The notes beneath the pieces were generated by a model. That model saw only the letters and a list, made by a program, of their open reading frames with translations, made no database searches and was not told the DNA's origin. From assembly GCA_948567375.1 (NCBI GenBank), contig OX419761.1:6264501-6328500 (forward strand): a DNA stretch of 64,000 bases. Direction: 5' to 3'. Both the position numbers and the translations under genes were made by a program. Within the stretch, counting starts at the first letter, position 1. Each line of letters begins with the position of its first letter. Positions 1 to 10,978 of this stretch are shown piece by piece. Source of the DNA: Lunularia cruciata. Lineage: Eukaryota; Streptophyta; Marchantiopsida; Lunulariales; Lunulariaceae.

Positions 1-2200
1 AATGTCCTAGCTCCTCATGAGCATGATGGACCAACTGTGATCTTTGAGATGGAAGTGGTACTACTTGCACTCTGCCATCCTCCCATACACGCAAAAGGTG
101 TCTAGCCTCCAATCTGAACCGTCTGGCTCGCTGAAAAACATAGTCTCTCTCCTTGGCCCCAACTGTGCCACCCACAACACCAGTGCAAAGATAGTCCATC
201 ACTAAGACATCATCATGAATGTCTCGCTGAACCGTACCAATATCTTCACTCTCTGGATCTGTGACCTCAATAACTCCTCCTGTATGCGCTGAGAGAGATA
301 CCACCAAAGCCTCTGCAAATATACACAGAAAGGCCGATACATGCCAACTTGGCACCATCTCCTCATCTGTCTCACCATGCCAACGTGCTTTGGTCTGATC
401 CTGTTGGCTGGGACATGGGTTTCTACTCAACCCATTTGCATCATGGTTCACCACTCCAAGTCTATAAACAACCATGAAATCATACTCATGTAAAATCAAA
501 GCCCATTGTGCAAGCTTCACTGAAAGCTTGTCGGACTCCATCAACCACTTCAGCGGCTGATGATCAGTGATGAGAGTGAAGGGGTTACCAAATAGGTAAC
601 ATCGGAAATGCGCTACTGCCCAAACTACTACCAAGCACTCTCCCTCATATAAACTATACTTTGCCTCCGTTGAATTGTTGGAGTGACTAGCATAGGCCAC
701 CACAAACTCCTTCTCCTCATCATCATGCTGGGTGAGCACTGCTCCAAGCCCCAACATACTCCAATCAGTGTGAACCTGAAATGGTCGTCCCCTAATTGGT
801 CTCCTCAAAATAGGAGTAGATGTCAACCTCTCCTTGAGCTCTACAAAAGCTCTCTCCTGCTCATCCCTCCAACACCACTCCTGTGTAAGCTTGGTCAGCT
901 TCGTCAAGGCCTTAGCAATGGCACTAAATCCTTGAACATAGCGGCGATAGAAGTTCGCCAACCCAAGGAATGCTCACAGCCAGCTGGATACCAAGTCCTC
1001 CGGGGTAGATAGTGTGACCCAAATACTCAACCTGCTCATGGAAGAACCTACACTTCCTAGGATGGAATTTGAGTCCATGAGATCTTGACCTCTCAAACAC
1101 CTCCAACAATTGTCTCTCATGCTCCTCCACAGTAGTGCTATAAACCAAAATGTCATCAATATAGCACCGAGCAAAATCCAATCCAGCTAGGATCCTATCC
1201 ATAACCCTCTAGAACTCAATAGGAGCGTTCTTTAACCCAAATGGTAAGAACCTCCACTTATATAACACATCCTTGCCGTGAAGATCAATAGCCCAGAATG
1301 TTGTCTTGGACTTATCCTCCTCCCTGATGTGCAACTAATGATATCTTGCTCTAAGATCCAAAGTATTGAAGACCTTTGCATGCCCAATTGCATCAAAAAT
1401 CTCCTCTGGTGTAGGCATGGCATACCGATCAGCCCTGGTCTATTGGTTGATAGGACGGTAATCTCCATACATCCACCTATCTATATAGTTGCCATGCATA
1501 TGTTTCTTGACTGGCATCACTGTCGCTGATGCATACTCTCCATGTGAAATCTCCACCAAACCAACCTCAAAAAGGTCACTACTTCGGCTCTAAATCAATG
1601 TCCTCTCCATCTCACTATATCGATAAGGACGTCGGAAAACTGGTGTGTTGCTAGTCAAGTCAATCCATATACCAGGTCCCTTTAGAGCACCCAAATCCTT
1701 CATACTGAAGGCAAAACAACTCGTGTGACTCCTCAAGAACTTCCAAACCCTCTGTCTTTCCTCTCCAATAAGCTTGGGTCCAAGATCTGGCTCCCAAATA
1801 TCCTCTGTAATTGTAGTAGGAGTGGAAGACGTATTGATTGACTGCTACACTGGGCCCTTGGGAGCAATAGTATCATGCTCCCGACCACTAGAGGTCCCAA
1901 CCTCTATGTGAAAAACTCCCTCCACTCTGGCTGCAAGCTCCACACGTCCTCTGGCTGCATCCCATGTGGACCAAGGGTGTAATCCAAGTAGCCCACGCTC
2001 ACCTGGATGGACTCCAAGTAGACCACTCTCCCTAGTAGGTACTAGATGTGTCCCAAGAATACCATGTCCACTCGGTCCATCGCCCCCAACATGTGCCTGA
2101 ATCGTCTCGATAGGCACAAGGCTCACAAGTGTTCGAGTGGTGATGCCTATCAAGCACATCCTACGCTGCTCTGCCAAGCCAAGGCTCACAATCCTAGTCA
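1..2200 (-). pseudogene. Gypsy A pol relic: reverse transcriptase, RNase H, start of integrase
   Basis: On the minus strand the order is a conserved RT start with GDYRPIN near 1450, the RT active-site motif YIDDILVYS near 1150, then FYRRYVQGF of the RT-RNase H connection near 930. RNase H follows with VHTDWSMLGLGAVL near 750 and LITDHQPLKWL near 560, and the integrase zinc-domain start HHAHEELGH at about 1-30. Breaks seen are an in-frame TAG just before the RVMDRIL stretch (near 1210), another stop near 1335, and a frameshift near 1000 directly after GHTIYPGG. The motif order is that of Metaviridae pol. This is a decayed copy without a continuous frame. Confidence 0.85.
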
Positions 2201-2206
2201 AACAGT

Positions 2207-2746
2207 TTAGGTCAAACACACTGCTCTCCAAACTAGCACATCATATGACTCAGCTATCTTCGCGATAGGCTGAGCTCTCACCACCGAGCTATTAGTCGGA
2301 TGACTAGGCTGAACTTGGACAACAAGCTCTCCACGTGTGATGTAGTGTGTCAAACCACCACCAAGAGATGTATGAATCTGAAACGGACACCTCTCCACAT
2401 CGGTCTTCCGTAACTCCTGACCGACAATTGCAGCCTTCCCCAACATAAGGGGATACGCACCAGAGTCTAACAAGACTCTATGTGGTGTATAGAACTTCCC
2501 TAAAGGTCCCACCCAACAAAAAATCCCCCTCTGGTTATCCAATAGGACAACACCAGGTGTAAACCGCGCTCTCTCAAAGGCCGGTCTAGCTGGCAACTCC
2601 TCCAATCTAGCCGCTACTACATGCCATAAACCACTGGTCGCTGAATGGATCCCATGCTCCTCAACCAAGTCAGCTCCACTACCAACTACCTCTGCTCTAG
2701 TAGTAGGAACTGCACCATCTCCACTCTCACACAACGTGGCAGCCAA
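2207..2746 (-). pseudogene. Gypsy A retroviral-type aspartic protease region
   Basis: An open stretch of 179 codons contains RVLLDSGAYPLMLGKAAI, the D-S-G active-site triad typical of LTR-retrotransposon proteases, which cut the Gag-Pol polyprotein. It lies between the gag zinc knuckles (about 3310-3540) and the RT, the expected order for gypsy. The region before the triad (VAARLEELPARPAFERARF) looks like the gag-protease linker. The same segment occurs in copy B up to its break at 49520. The ends of the frame reflect decay and not real gene borders. Confidence 0.7.
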
Positions 2747-2959
2747 CTAGAACACTGGGGTTGGGTCAACTCCCAATGTAAACATATCATTGGCTGAAAA
2801 AAAAGGATGCCACATAATCAGCTGAGCCGCCCCCAACATCATGCTAGACTCAGTCTCTGTAGTAGCAGGTGGCTGACTAGCAAGTTGTCCATCATGTACT
2901 CCATCACCACCTACCACACTTGCACTGGGACATCTAGGAATCATGGACATTGTCTGCAA

Positions 2960-3900
2960 TGCCTCAGATAGCGTGAAAGACTAGGGAAGTGTGACCTGTC
3001 TCCCAACCTCTCCTCTTTGTGGGTCCAACTCCACTGATGCTCCTCTAGGCTCTAGAGCACGTACTGCACTCCTAGTCATTGCTACAGATGCATCCACTTG
3101 TGCTGCTCCGCACATGAAGTCCAAAGCATCTCTATCACCAACATATGAAGTGGAAGCCTCAGCATCCAAATTTGATCTCCTCTGAGCAATAGCCATACTA
3201 GCCAATCTATGCTCCAACTGCTCAATCCAAGTAGGCATAGCTATGTCAGAAGTAAGGGCAGGTACTGCACCCCTACTAGGTATAGATCCTCTACCACCAC
3301 CTCTACCACCTTGTCCTCCATGAACTAGAGCTCCTCTACTACCTGCCATAGCAGCTCTACCACTCCGTAACTCCGGATGTAGGTCAAAACACCGGTCACT
3401 AGTGTGACCAAATCTGTAGCAGTGCTCACATTGCCTCTATGCTGGCTGTGATGCACCTGAGGTATCAGGTCCACTGCCTTGAGTACACTCTCTCTCATGG
3501 TGAGGTCCACCACAAGTCCAACAAGCAACACCACCACTCACTGGCTACTGTTGACCCAAAAATGAGAGTAAGGGTCTAACTCCACTAGGCCCTCCACTTG
3601 CTCCATAGGATTGAGGCTGTTCATTCTGTCCTCAAAAACCAACTGGGCATGGTGCACTCTGCTGCACTCTAGAAGAAGTCACAATCGTGGATGAGATCTC
3701 CCTACCAAATCCAGATATCACCACTCTCTCCTCCACCATGTTGAGCTCAATATGCTCAGCCAAACCAAAGACCACTGCCAAAGTAGGCAAAGTAGCCTGT
3801 AACAACGTAGCATCATGAACTCTACGTTGCAACTCCTTGTCCACTATCTTATACCAAAATTGGACTGCCTAGGCCTCAGTAACTCCTTGAGTGAAACTGA
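2960..3900 (-). pseudogene. Gypsy A gag C-terminal half with two zinc knuckles
   Basis: Minus-strand translation gives the capsid end (FGLAEHIELNMVEERVV, about 3690-3790), then a first Cys/His cluster CWTCGGPHHEREC near 3495 and a second knuckle CEHCYRFGHTSDRC near 3415. A Gly/Arg-rich tail and a 122-codon open stretch follow (2981-3349). The knuckles are broken by frame changes and a stop. Gag forms the particle and binds the element RNA. Coding resumes across the H insertion at 11693, and copy B at 48330-49200 shows the same protein uninterrupted. Confidence 0.7.
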
Positions 3901-3902
3901 TC
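3899..3902. repeat. Target-site duplication GATC, left side of element H
   Basis: GATC lies directly before the TG of the left LTR and is repeated directly after the right LTR at 11693-11696. Copy B has the undisturbed site (CTGATCAA around 48329-48332), which confirms a 4-bp duplication. Confidence 0.85.
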
Positions 3903-4594
3903 TGTGAGTCGGCCTGTCTCTCACTCAAGATGAACCTCTGATGGCTATTATAGTAGCGCACCATGGACTAAGAAGGCAAGGAACCCCAACTCCATCATAC
4001 TCCTCCAAGGCTAACACTCCAAGACTCAAGACATTGCTCACTAGAGAACTCAATAAGAGAGAGATAGTTGCAAATGAAAGGATGTTGAGTACCTCCTCAC
4101 CCCTTGTTTATATACTTGTGAAATAGTTACATACCAAAGTTACTAATTATCGGAGTAACTGAAGTTACTAGACTAAAAGTCAAGTAAAGTCAAAAAGTAG
4201 AAAGGAATATCCATTCACATGGGCATATTCCCCTAAGCATGTGGTCTTATCTTGACCCAACCACTAAGTCAAGGATTCCTTCACATGGGCTATCCTTGGA
4301 CTAAAGAAGAATCCAAAACAAAAAGGCTTGCGGGCCCAAGAGTTCTCAACTCTTTCCTCAAAGCCAAACACCTAGGAATAATACCAAGTCAACACACTAA
4401 AATCCAAAATAGTGGTGCTCATCTTTTCTACTTCCTCTAAAGTAAGGTCCCTTCTATCTTAGCTATGACTAACTTTAGCTAACCATGACTAATATAGAAC
4501 CATCCTTTATCTTTATATAAATAATATCTCTTAAGTATTTGTAATACCAAGCTAAATATCACAATACCACACACATGCACAAATGGGTGTTACA
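3903..4594 (-). repeat. 3' LTR of element H
   Basis: Direct repeat of 11001-11692 with TG...CA ends. On the minus strand a TATA-like AAGTATATAAAC lies near 4107-4120, about 200 bp before the LTR end. This is a plausible start point for element RNA. Confidence 0.92.
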
Positions 4595-4612
4595 TTTACC
4601 CCCGGACTAAGT
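4595..4612 (-). other. Polypurine tract of element H
   Basis: On the minus strand GTCCGGGGGTAAA abuts the TGTAAC start of the 3' LTR, the position where plus-strand DNA synthesis is primed. Confidence 0.7.
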
Positions 4613-4659
4613 TTTCACTTTGTCCTCAAAGTGAAGGTCTCTCTACCTTCTATGGTACA

Positions 4660-4817
4660 TCTTCAACTTACATGGTTAATCCTATCAAAGTGTCTTCCTC
4701 CCAAGTCCTTGAGATCATAGGTGTAATTGCCCCACACCTTCTCCACTATGAAAGGTCCAAAGTACTTAGGCAAAAACTTCTTTTGTACTCTCTTGAATCG
4801 AATGGAATCAAACAACA
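4660..4817 (-). pseudogene. Out-of-frame integrase C-terminus of element H
   Basis: The minus strand directly after the gag-pol stop encodes about 50 residues including DWVMLFDSIRFKRVQ and KYFGPFIVEKVWGNYTYDL. This is the GPY/F-type C-terminal module of gypsy integrases. It is in a different frame from the long ORF. A one-base indel in the purine-rich run near 4825 is the simplest explanation. Confidence 0.7.
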
Positions 4818-7800
4818 TTACCCAATCACCTTCTTCTTGCCTTGCCTCTTGTCATAGCTCTCCTTTTGTTTCCTTTGGGCTTGCTCCACTCGAACCATAG
4901 CAACTACTCTTGCCTCTTCCAACTCCATGAGTTGATCCTTCCTTGACTTCTCTGCATCACCTCCTTGTGCTTTCTTCAATCTCCTATGAATGCTTTGGAA
5001 GGTAGGAAGATCAAAGTGAATAGGTAAGGTAGACTCAATACCATACACCAATTGAAATGGAGAATGTTTGGTGGAAGTTTTCATGGTTGTCCTATACTCC
5101 CACAAAACTGCATGAATCCTCTTATCCCAATGATGTTTAGCCCCCTCCATTTTTGCATCTTTGGCCAACATCATGCACAAGGTCTGATTGGTTCTCTCTG
5201 CCAAGCCATTGGAATTTGGCTTATAGGATGTAGTTACTCTATGTGTGATAGAGAAATGTCGTAGCATGGCTGTAGTAATGCTTCCTGTAAACTCTCCTCC
5301 TCTATCAGAAACCAACTCCAAAGGGCATCCAAACCTAGTGATAATATGTTCATAAAGAAATCTACCCACTTCATCTTCATTCTTGTCACTCAATGGTTTA
5401 GCATCAACCCACTTGGTAAGGTAATCAGTAACTACCACAATGTACCAATTGTTCCTTGGGGTTCTATTGAGAAGACCTACAAAATCAATTCCCCACTTCT
5501 CAAAAGGTCCTGGCAATGGAATTGATCTAAGTGGTGGAGTGGATGTAGACTTTCTAGCAAAAGCTTGACAAACATGACAAGTTTTGCAATAATCAAGACA
5601 ATCCTTGAAAATCCCTCTCCAATAGTAACCTGCATCTAGAATCTTGAAAACAGTCACCTTTCCTGCAAAGTGTCCTCCACATACTAAACCTTCATGAAAC
5701 TCCTTTATGAGTAGGATAGACTCTTCCTTACCCACTGCTCTTTGAAGTAGACCATTTGCTCCTTGGTGAAAAAGAATATCCTCCACCATTGTGTAAGGTC
5801 TAGATCTTGTTGCAAGGGCCTTCCTCTCCCTAGCATGCATTCCTTTTGGATAGTTACCTCTTGTCACAAAATCCACAATCTCCTTGTTCTCCATTGGAAC
5901 CTCTTGAGTGACTGAGATTGTCATGAGCTCCTCATCCGGGAAGGAATCATCCACTGGCTCATCTCCATCATGATCATAGGCTCTAGATAATAAATCAGCA
6001 TTTGCATGTTTCTTTCCTGGCCTATCTTCAATGGTGTAGTCATACTCAGACAAGAGTATCATCCATCTTGCTAGTCTCCCTTCAACATTAGGCTTGTTGA
6101 AGATGTACTTCAAAGCCTTGTGATCCGTGACAACGGTGGCTTTCCCTCCAATCAAGTAGTGTCTAAACTTCCTGAGACCAAAGATCACTGCCAACCCTTC
6201 TCTCTCCGTGATAGAGTAGTTCTTCTCTGCTGAAACCATCTGCCTACTAGCATAAGCTATTGGATGATCATGCCTATCTTGGTCTAATTGACTAAGAGTG
6301 CATCCTATAGCTACATTAGAAGCATCAGTGTAGAGGATGAAAGGTTTACTCCAATCAGGTTTAGCAAGAATTGGAGCTACAACAAGGGATTGCTTGAGCT
6401 CCTCAAAAGCTTTGAGAGCCTCCTTGTCTTCCAAAATCACCATGTAATCTACACTCGTCTTCATGTAAATGGTCAATGCATAAGCCTTGTTGGAAAATGA
6501 GAAGATGAACCTCCTATAGTACCCAACCATCCCCAAGAATTGGCGTAACTTTGTCAAGCTTGAAAGGAATGGAAGGTCTGAGATTTTCCTCACCTTCTCA
6601 AGATCAACTGCTATTCCATCCTTAGAGATGATGTGCCCCAAAAGTAGACCTTCTTCACATCCAAAAATGCACTTCTCTGGGTTGAGTGATGCATTTGCCT
6701 CATCCAAGCGTTGCAAGACTTTGATTAGGTGCTCAAAGTGCTCCTCCTTGCTCCCATAGACACAAAAGTCATCAATGAAATCTCTCACAAATTTCCCAAT
6801 GAAAGGTTCAAATACCTTGTTCATGAACCGTTGGAATGTGGCTGGAGCATTGCAAATGCCAAAAGGCATGACCTTGAAAGCGTAAGTTCCCCAAGGTGTG
6901 GTGAATGTGGTGAGTTGTTGATGCTCTGGTGCAATCTTGATTTGGTTATATCCACTATAACCATCTCCAAAACTATACCTCTCATGACCTACAACCTCCT
7001 CCAAGATCTCATCAATGAATTGCAATGGGTAGTAGTCCTTCTTGGTAACAACATTGAGCTTCTTGTAATCCACACATACCCGAAGCTTGCCATTCTTTTT
7101 CTTCACAATGACAATTGGAGACACCCATTCTGAATTCTCCACCTCAAAGATAAATCCAGTTTCCTTGAGCTTATCAATCTCCTCCTTCACAACCAAAGAT
7201 ATTGGTGGGCTAATGCGACGTTGCTTTTGGCGGATTGGTCTTGCATGTGACTCCACCTCTATCTTGTGCTCCTCCAAGGTGACTTCCTTCAAATCCTTGT
7301 AACTAAAAGCAAACACATGGATGAACTTGCAAAAAATCTCCTCAAATCTCACCTTCTCCTCCTTGGTAACATTTGGGCCATACTTGAGGGTAGCTAACCT
7401 TCTCTCTACCTCCTCAAGTGTCAATGGTGATTTGTTTGGGTCCTTCAAAACCTCTGGCTTAGGTGCAAAATCCATAGCACACAAAGGATACACATCTGAA
7501 TCAGATTCAGATTCATCCTCCTCCGTGAAAGTCTCCTCTTCCATGCTTGTGTCCACACCTGAAGCTCCTTCTTCAGAATTTGATTCCCAATAATCAGAAG
7601 ATGGGGTATCTGAATGTGAAGTGTTGGTGGTGTTAGTCACAGGAATAGTGACTCTATGGTTTGATGGCCTAATCCTCAAGTACCCTTTGTGCCATCGATC
7701 AGTTGTGCGTGCTGCTCTCAACCATGGCCTCCCAAGAAGTAAGTCATAGCTTGAATCCTTCAAGACTTGGAAAGTCATGAGATTTTGAACTCCCATAACT

Positions 7801-9359
7801 GAAACTACCACTTTATCCATCACCCCTACTGGTCGAACTTGTTGCTTGTTTGCCATGCTCACCACAAATGTTGAAGCTCTTGAGTGTATCATACCCAACT
7901 TCTTCATCAACCTTTCTGACATGGCATTCACTGCTGATCCTCCATCAACCAATGCATCCTTGATGTTGTGACCATTCACTCTCACATCAATCTTGGAGGC
8001 ATATTCACAAGCCTCCCATGGTGCTGGCTTAGCATCCACCACCCCCATTGATACTGGAACTTTTGCCTTCTTCTTCTTCTTGCTCCTTGTAGAACTCAAA
8101 CCACCTCTAAGCTCCTTTCTCAAGGTAGGGTTCAAAGCAATTAATTGGCCCACTGTGATGTTAGCCTTGTGACTACCAACATCCTCCAACACATTGTAGT
8201 TCCATTGTTGCTTTGAGATCAAGAAGTCCTCCATCCCCAACTTCTTCCTTGGAGTCTTTGTTGTTGATGGTGTTGAGGTGCGAGTGCTCCTAGTAGACAT
8301 AGGAGTATCCTTGCTTGAAGTAAATCCTTGAGAAGAGTGAACATCCTCTGCAAAACGAGCTCTCTTCTTCTCTTGTACCAAAAGCTCCAAATTAAGACCC
8401 TTGGAGTTTGAGCACTCTTCCTTCTCATACTTGCTCTCAAACACATCTATGGATGCTATCCCCTTACCTTTGTTGGGATTAGGAGCCACTTGGGTTTCAC
8501 TACCTCCCTCTTTCCCTCTATTGGCTCCCTCATAACCCCTTCCTCCATGGTAAGTGGAATTTGGGCAATTCCTTTGGATATGGCCTCTTCCTCCACAACC
8601 AAAACAATTTCTATCATTGAAATTGTTGGCTGGTTGGCCTCCTCTATATGGATAGTTTCCATAACTCCTAGGCCCTCTCCCTACATTCTGATCCACCTCA
8701 TTCTTCTCCCATAGTTGGACCACATTGATCTTGAGATCCGCAAGTTGTTCTGTGATGGTTTGGAGTGGATCTTTTGGTGGAGGTGCAAGAATTGGAGCAA
8801 CTACTACTTGTGGTGCAACCCTTGTCACCAAAGTATCAGAAGTTCCACCATACTTGTAGCCTTGAGGAGGATGCACAACCTCCTTCACCACCAAATCACT
8901 CTCATCCCCTTCCAAACTCTCCTCCATACGAATTGCGATCTTGATAGCTTCAACCTTGGAAGAAGGTTTCTCATATCTCACCTTGCTTCTAATTTGTGGT
9001 CTCAATCCTCCCACAAAATTCTTGGTGAGCATGGCCCCTATGCCAATCATTGTAGTCTCCACATCATCCCCACCCTTCCTCAACACTATGCAAAATCTGG
9101 ACTCCAACTTTTCCACTCTTTCCACATAGACTCTCACTTTCTCTCCATCTCCTTGCTTGAAAAATGTAACCTCATTGATCAATCTCTCATAACTCTCATT
9201 AGGAAGAAAGTTCTCAATGAGTGTTGAAGTCAAAGTATCCCAAGACTCCTCTTCCCACTCTCTCCTCTCTCTTTTGGTATTTTGACTCATACCATGTAAG
9301 TGCTGCATCCTCAAAGAAATCTGGCAATAATGAGGCCCACTCATTCTTCCTCCTCTCAT
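4818..9359 (-). CDS. Gag-Pol polyprotein of gypsy element H (1513 codons open)
   Basis: One long open frame. Gag capsid lies at about residues 1-180, and the zinc knuckle CFGCGGRGHIQRNC near 251-265. The protease has VDGGSAVNAM near 474 (a D-G-G variant seen in plant gypsy proteases). RT runs about 720-890 with the catalytic FIDD near 862. RNase H has LYTDASNVAIG near 1012 and VVTDHKALKYIF near 1080. The integrase HHCC domain lies about 1220-1263. The integrase core has Asp in WGIDFVG (about 1290), Asp in SDRGGEF (about 1351) and Glu in GLAERTN (about 1386), so the DDE triad is intact. Two breaks are seen. The gag N-terminus continues in another frame (9290-9447). The integrase C-terminus with a YFGPF motif continues in another frame after 4825, down to about 4660. 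The marked Met is therefore only the first in frame, not the real start. Confidence 0.92.
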   Translation of the reverse strand: MRGGRMSGPHYCQISLRMQHLHGMSQNTKRERREWEEESWDTLTSTLIENFLPNESYERLINEVTFFKQGDGEKVRVYVERVEKLESRFCIVLRKGGDDVETTMIGIGAMLTKNFVGGLRPQIRSKVRYEKPSSKVEAIKIAIRMEESLEGDESDLVVKEVVHPPQGYKYGGTSDTLVTRVAPQVVVAPILAPPPKDPLQTITEQLADLKINVVQLWEKNEVDQNVGRGPRSYGNYPYRGGQPANNFNDRNCFGCGGRGHIQRNCPNSTYHGGRGYEGANRGKEGGSETQVAPNPNKGKGIASIDVFESKYEKEECSNSKGLNLELLVQEKKRARFAEDVHSSQGFTSSKDTPMSTRSTRTSTPSTTKTPRKKLGMEDFLISKQQWNYNVLEDVGSHKANITVGQLIALNPTLRKELRGGLSSTRSKKKKKAKVPVSMGVVDAKPAPWEACEYASKIDVRVNGHNIKDALVDGGSAVNAMSERLMKKLGMIHSRASTFVVSMANKQQVRPVGVMDKVVVSVMGVQNLMTFQVLKDSSYDLLLGRPWLRAARTTDRWHKGYLRIRPSNHRVTIPVTNTTNTSHSDTPSSDYWESNSEEGASGVDTSMEEETFTEEDESESDSDVYPLCAMDFAPKPEVLKDPNKSPLTLEEVERRLATLKYGPNVTKEEKVRFEEIFCKFIHVFAFSYKDLKEVTLEEHKIEVESHARPIRQKQRRISPPISLVVKEEIDKLKETGFIFEVENSEWVSPIVIVKKKNGKLRVCVDYKKLNVVTKKDYYPLQFIDEILEEVVGHERYSFGDGYSGYNQIKIAPEHQQLTTFTTPWGTYAFKVMPFGICNAPATFQRFMNKVFEPFIGKFVRDFIDDFCVYGSKEEHFEHLIKVLQRLDEANASLNPEKCIFGCEEGLLLGHIISKDGIAVDLEKVRKISDLPFLSSLTKLRQFLGMVGYYRRFIFSFSNKAYALTIYMKTSVDYMVILEDKEALKAFEELKQSLVVAPILAKPDWSKPFILYTDASNVAIGCTLSQLDQDRHDHPIAYASRQMVSAEKNYSITEREGLAVIFGLRKFRHYLIGGKATVVTDHKALKYIFNKPNVEGRLARWMILLSEYDYTIEDRPGKKHANADLLSRAYDHDGDEPVDDSFPDEELMTISVTQEVPMENKEIVDFVTRGNYPKGMHARERKALATRSRPYTMVEDILFHQGANGLLQRAVGKEESILLIKEFHEGLVCGGHFAGKVTVFKILDAGYYWRGIFKDCLDYCKTCHVCQAFARKSTSTPPLRSIPLPGPFEKWGIDFVGLLNRTPRNNWYIVVVTDYLTKWVDAKPLSDKNEDEVGRFLYEHIITRFGCPLELVSDRGGEFTGSITTAMLRHFSITHRVTTSYKPNSNGLAERTNQTLCMMLAKDAKMEGAKHHWDKRIHAVLWEYRTTMKTSTKHSPFQLVYGIESTLPIHFDLPTFQSIHRRLKKAQGGDAEKSRKDQLMELEEARVVAMVRVEQAQRKQKESYDKRQGKKKVIG

Positions 9360-9447
9360 TGTTTCCTATGCAAGCTCTCTTGAAGTCTCTCACAAAGGCC
9401 TCCATATCTTCTCCATCCTTGCCAAAGAAAACCGGAAGTTCTCCCAT
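9285..9447 (-). pseudogene. Gag N-terminus of element H, frameshifted from main frame
   Basis: Starting at the ATG at 9447 the frame reads MGELPVFFGKDGEDMEAFVR and on through ALTWYESKYQ, the typical start of a gypsy capsid. It enters a wrong frame in the AAAAGAGAGAGG run near 9290, where the main gag-pol frame takes over. The ATG at 9447 is the likely real gag start. A one-base length change in a purine run could be mutation, assembly error or a programmed shift. The first is most likely, since this break lies inside capsid and not at a gag/pol border. Confidence 0.7.
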
Positions 9448-9681
9448 CTTAACCCCTCACTATCTTTCTTTTCTCTCAAATTTTTTTTTTCTTTTTTTTT
9501 CTCTCACTCTATAACTAATAGAGTATATACATGACTAACACCATCTTAGAATAATCCACTCTAGGGAACACAAAAGGTTCAGGTTGCTCCAAGATTTCTA
9601 TAGCAACATCAAATTCTAGAGTGCATATTAATCTAACTCTCATGGATAGTTTATCCATGAGTTGAAAGATTATCTCCATCA

Positions 9682-9903
9682 CTAATCTTGAGAACTAGCT
9701 GATAAAGGTGGTAGTATTTCTGTAGCTGTATTAAGTCTCTCTCCAAGATCCTTCACCAAAGTTTCCAAAAGTGCTTTTACTCTACTACATTCATGTCCTT
9801 TTGGAAATCCTTCCACTCCACAAACCTCACATAACTCCTTGGTCTTAGATCTTCTCCCTCCTAATCTTGGTGAAGAAGGTCCAACATGCAAACCCCAAGT
9901 CAA
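9682..9903 (-). CDS. Leader ORF with Cys/His cluster, element H (hypothetical)
   Basis: A 73-codon sense-strand frame upstream of gag. It has a basic N-terminus and a CEVCGVEGFPKGHEC cluster that resembles a small zinc-binding loop, followed by a helix-like VKALLETLVKDLGERL. No family is recognised. It ends about 235 bp before the gag start. The composition looks protein-like, but one copy cannot show that it is translated. It could be an accessory gene, the relic of one, or chance. Confidence 0.3.
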   Translation of the reverse strand: MTWGLHVGPSSPRLGGRRSKTKELCEVCGVEGFPKGHECSRVKALLETLVKDLGERLNTATEILPPLSASSQD

Positions 9904-9942
9904 GTTATCCTCTCCTTTCCCTCAATCTCTTGCTGTCAAAGG

Positions 9943-10140
9943 TCAATGGACATGAACTTGCCTTATGTCAATGGACATAGACTCACTCTTTCCTCCAAGT
10001 GGTATAGGTTTTTGGATCCTCTCAATACTCTCTTCAAATTCTATTGTAAACTCTCTTTTCCTCAAATCAACCCCTACAATCACCTCAAACCCTTGGGGAA
10101 CCTTGCATAATCTCAATTTCCATTCTTGATGACCTTCCAT
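9943..10140 (-). CDS. Second leader ORF, element H (hypothetical)
   Basis: A 65-codon sense-strand frame rich in Glu, Lys and Arg (VIVGVDLRKREFTIEFEES). It lies upstream of the Cys/His leader ORF and is separated from it by stop codons. The function is unknown. It may have formed one longer leader gene with the neighbouring frames before decay. Confidence 0.22.
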   Translation of the reverse strand: MEGHQEWKLRLCKVPQGFEVIVGVDLRKREFTIEFEESIERIQKPIPLGGKSESMSIDIRQVHVH

Positions 10141-10788
10141 GTTCCCAAGATGAATCTAAACACTCAAACATGCTTTTTGTTGATCTCAAACTTCTCATGC
10201 ATGAGATCTCCACTCTGCAGAATTGACCCTTCCTCACAATGTCACTCAAATCTCCCAACCAATATGTCACAGTCCTCTGAAATTTTGCACACTTGATTAA
10301 AACTCCAAGGTGTCCCTCCCTGCAAAATTTCAGATCTTTTCATTGAGCCATTTGGCCTAGACACCTTTTTATTCAGCACCCATAGTTCAGATTTGGTCTG
10401 AAAACCACCCCTCTCACTTCAAAAACTCATTTCTCCCTGTGCGAGAACGATCTTTCTCTAATTTTTTGTGGAAGCAGGTAGGATACAATGCACTGAATTT
10501 TCTTGGAAATTTTCAGGACAATTCACTAAAAATTGAAGAAATAGCAGACTCTATACAATTTTCCAAAGAGCATGCAGTTGCGGGAGCACTTTACCCTATC
10601 AACTTTCAAAAATTCTAGCCCAGTGCGCATAGAAGCTCTCAAAATAATTTCAAATATGCTAACTGAAAGATAACCCAAACTATCATGTGTAGAAATCTCA
10701 AGTCAAGATCTCAAACTTGAGATTTTGCCCAAAATCACCTTAATCCCCAACATCTGCAATCCATCTCACACAATCTCTCCAATTCCTC

Positions 10789-10959
10789 TCATGTGTACAA
10801 GATGTACAAAATCACCTCAAAGACATCATAATGAACTATAGGGTATACAAATGGATCTTGGTTCTCTAACATAAGTTCAGCCCTCTCCTCTCCTAATGTT
10901 CTCTCCAAGTGAGCTCTCATAGCCTCCTTGTGCCTAATGTAGAATTGGATGCGAAACAT
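10789..10959 (-). CDS. Leader ORF next to the primer-binding site, element H (hypothetical)
   Basis: From the internal Met at 10959 the frame reads through HKEAMRAHLERTLGEERAEL, an amphipathic charged helix pattern, and stops at 10789. It begins about 40 bp inside the 5' LTR. No known domain is recognised. Confidence 0.22.
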   Translation of the reverse strand: MFRIQFYIRHKEAMRAHLERTLGEERAELMLENQDPFVYPIVHYDVFEVILYILYT

Positions 10960-10978
10960 TATCTTGCCTTCTAGAGAG

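Larger units (their letters stand above)
1..3902 (-). mobile_element. Ty3/gypsy element A, left segment (degenerate, runs off window)
   Basis: Left part of a gypsy retrotransposon on the minus strand. Reading right to left it encodes the end of gag with two zinc knuckles, an aspartic protease, reverse transcriptase, RNase H and the first histidines of the integrase zinc domain, where the window starts. It is split from its 5' part (11693-14222) by element H. Stops and frameshifts occur throughout, so it is dead. Copies B (45693-49520) and I (28165-29315) belong to the same family. Confidence 0.85.

Noticed and set aside
3941-4126. Small ORF repeated at 11039-11224
   Set aside because: Lies antisense inside the two LTRs of element H; the repeat is explained by the LTR pair.
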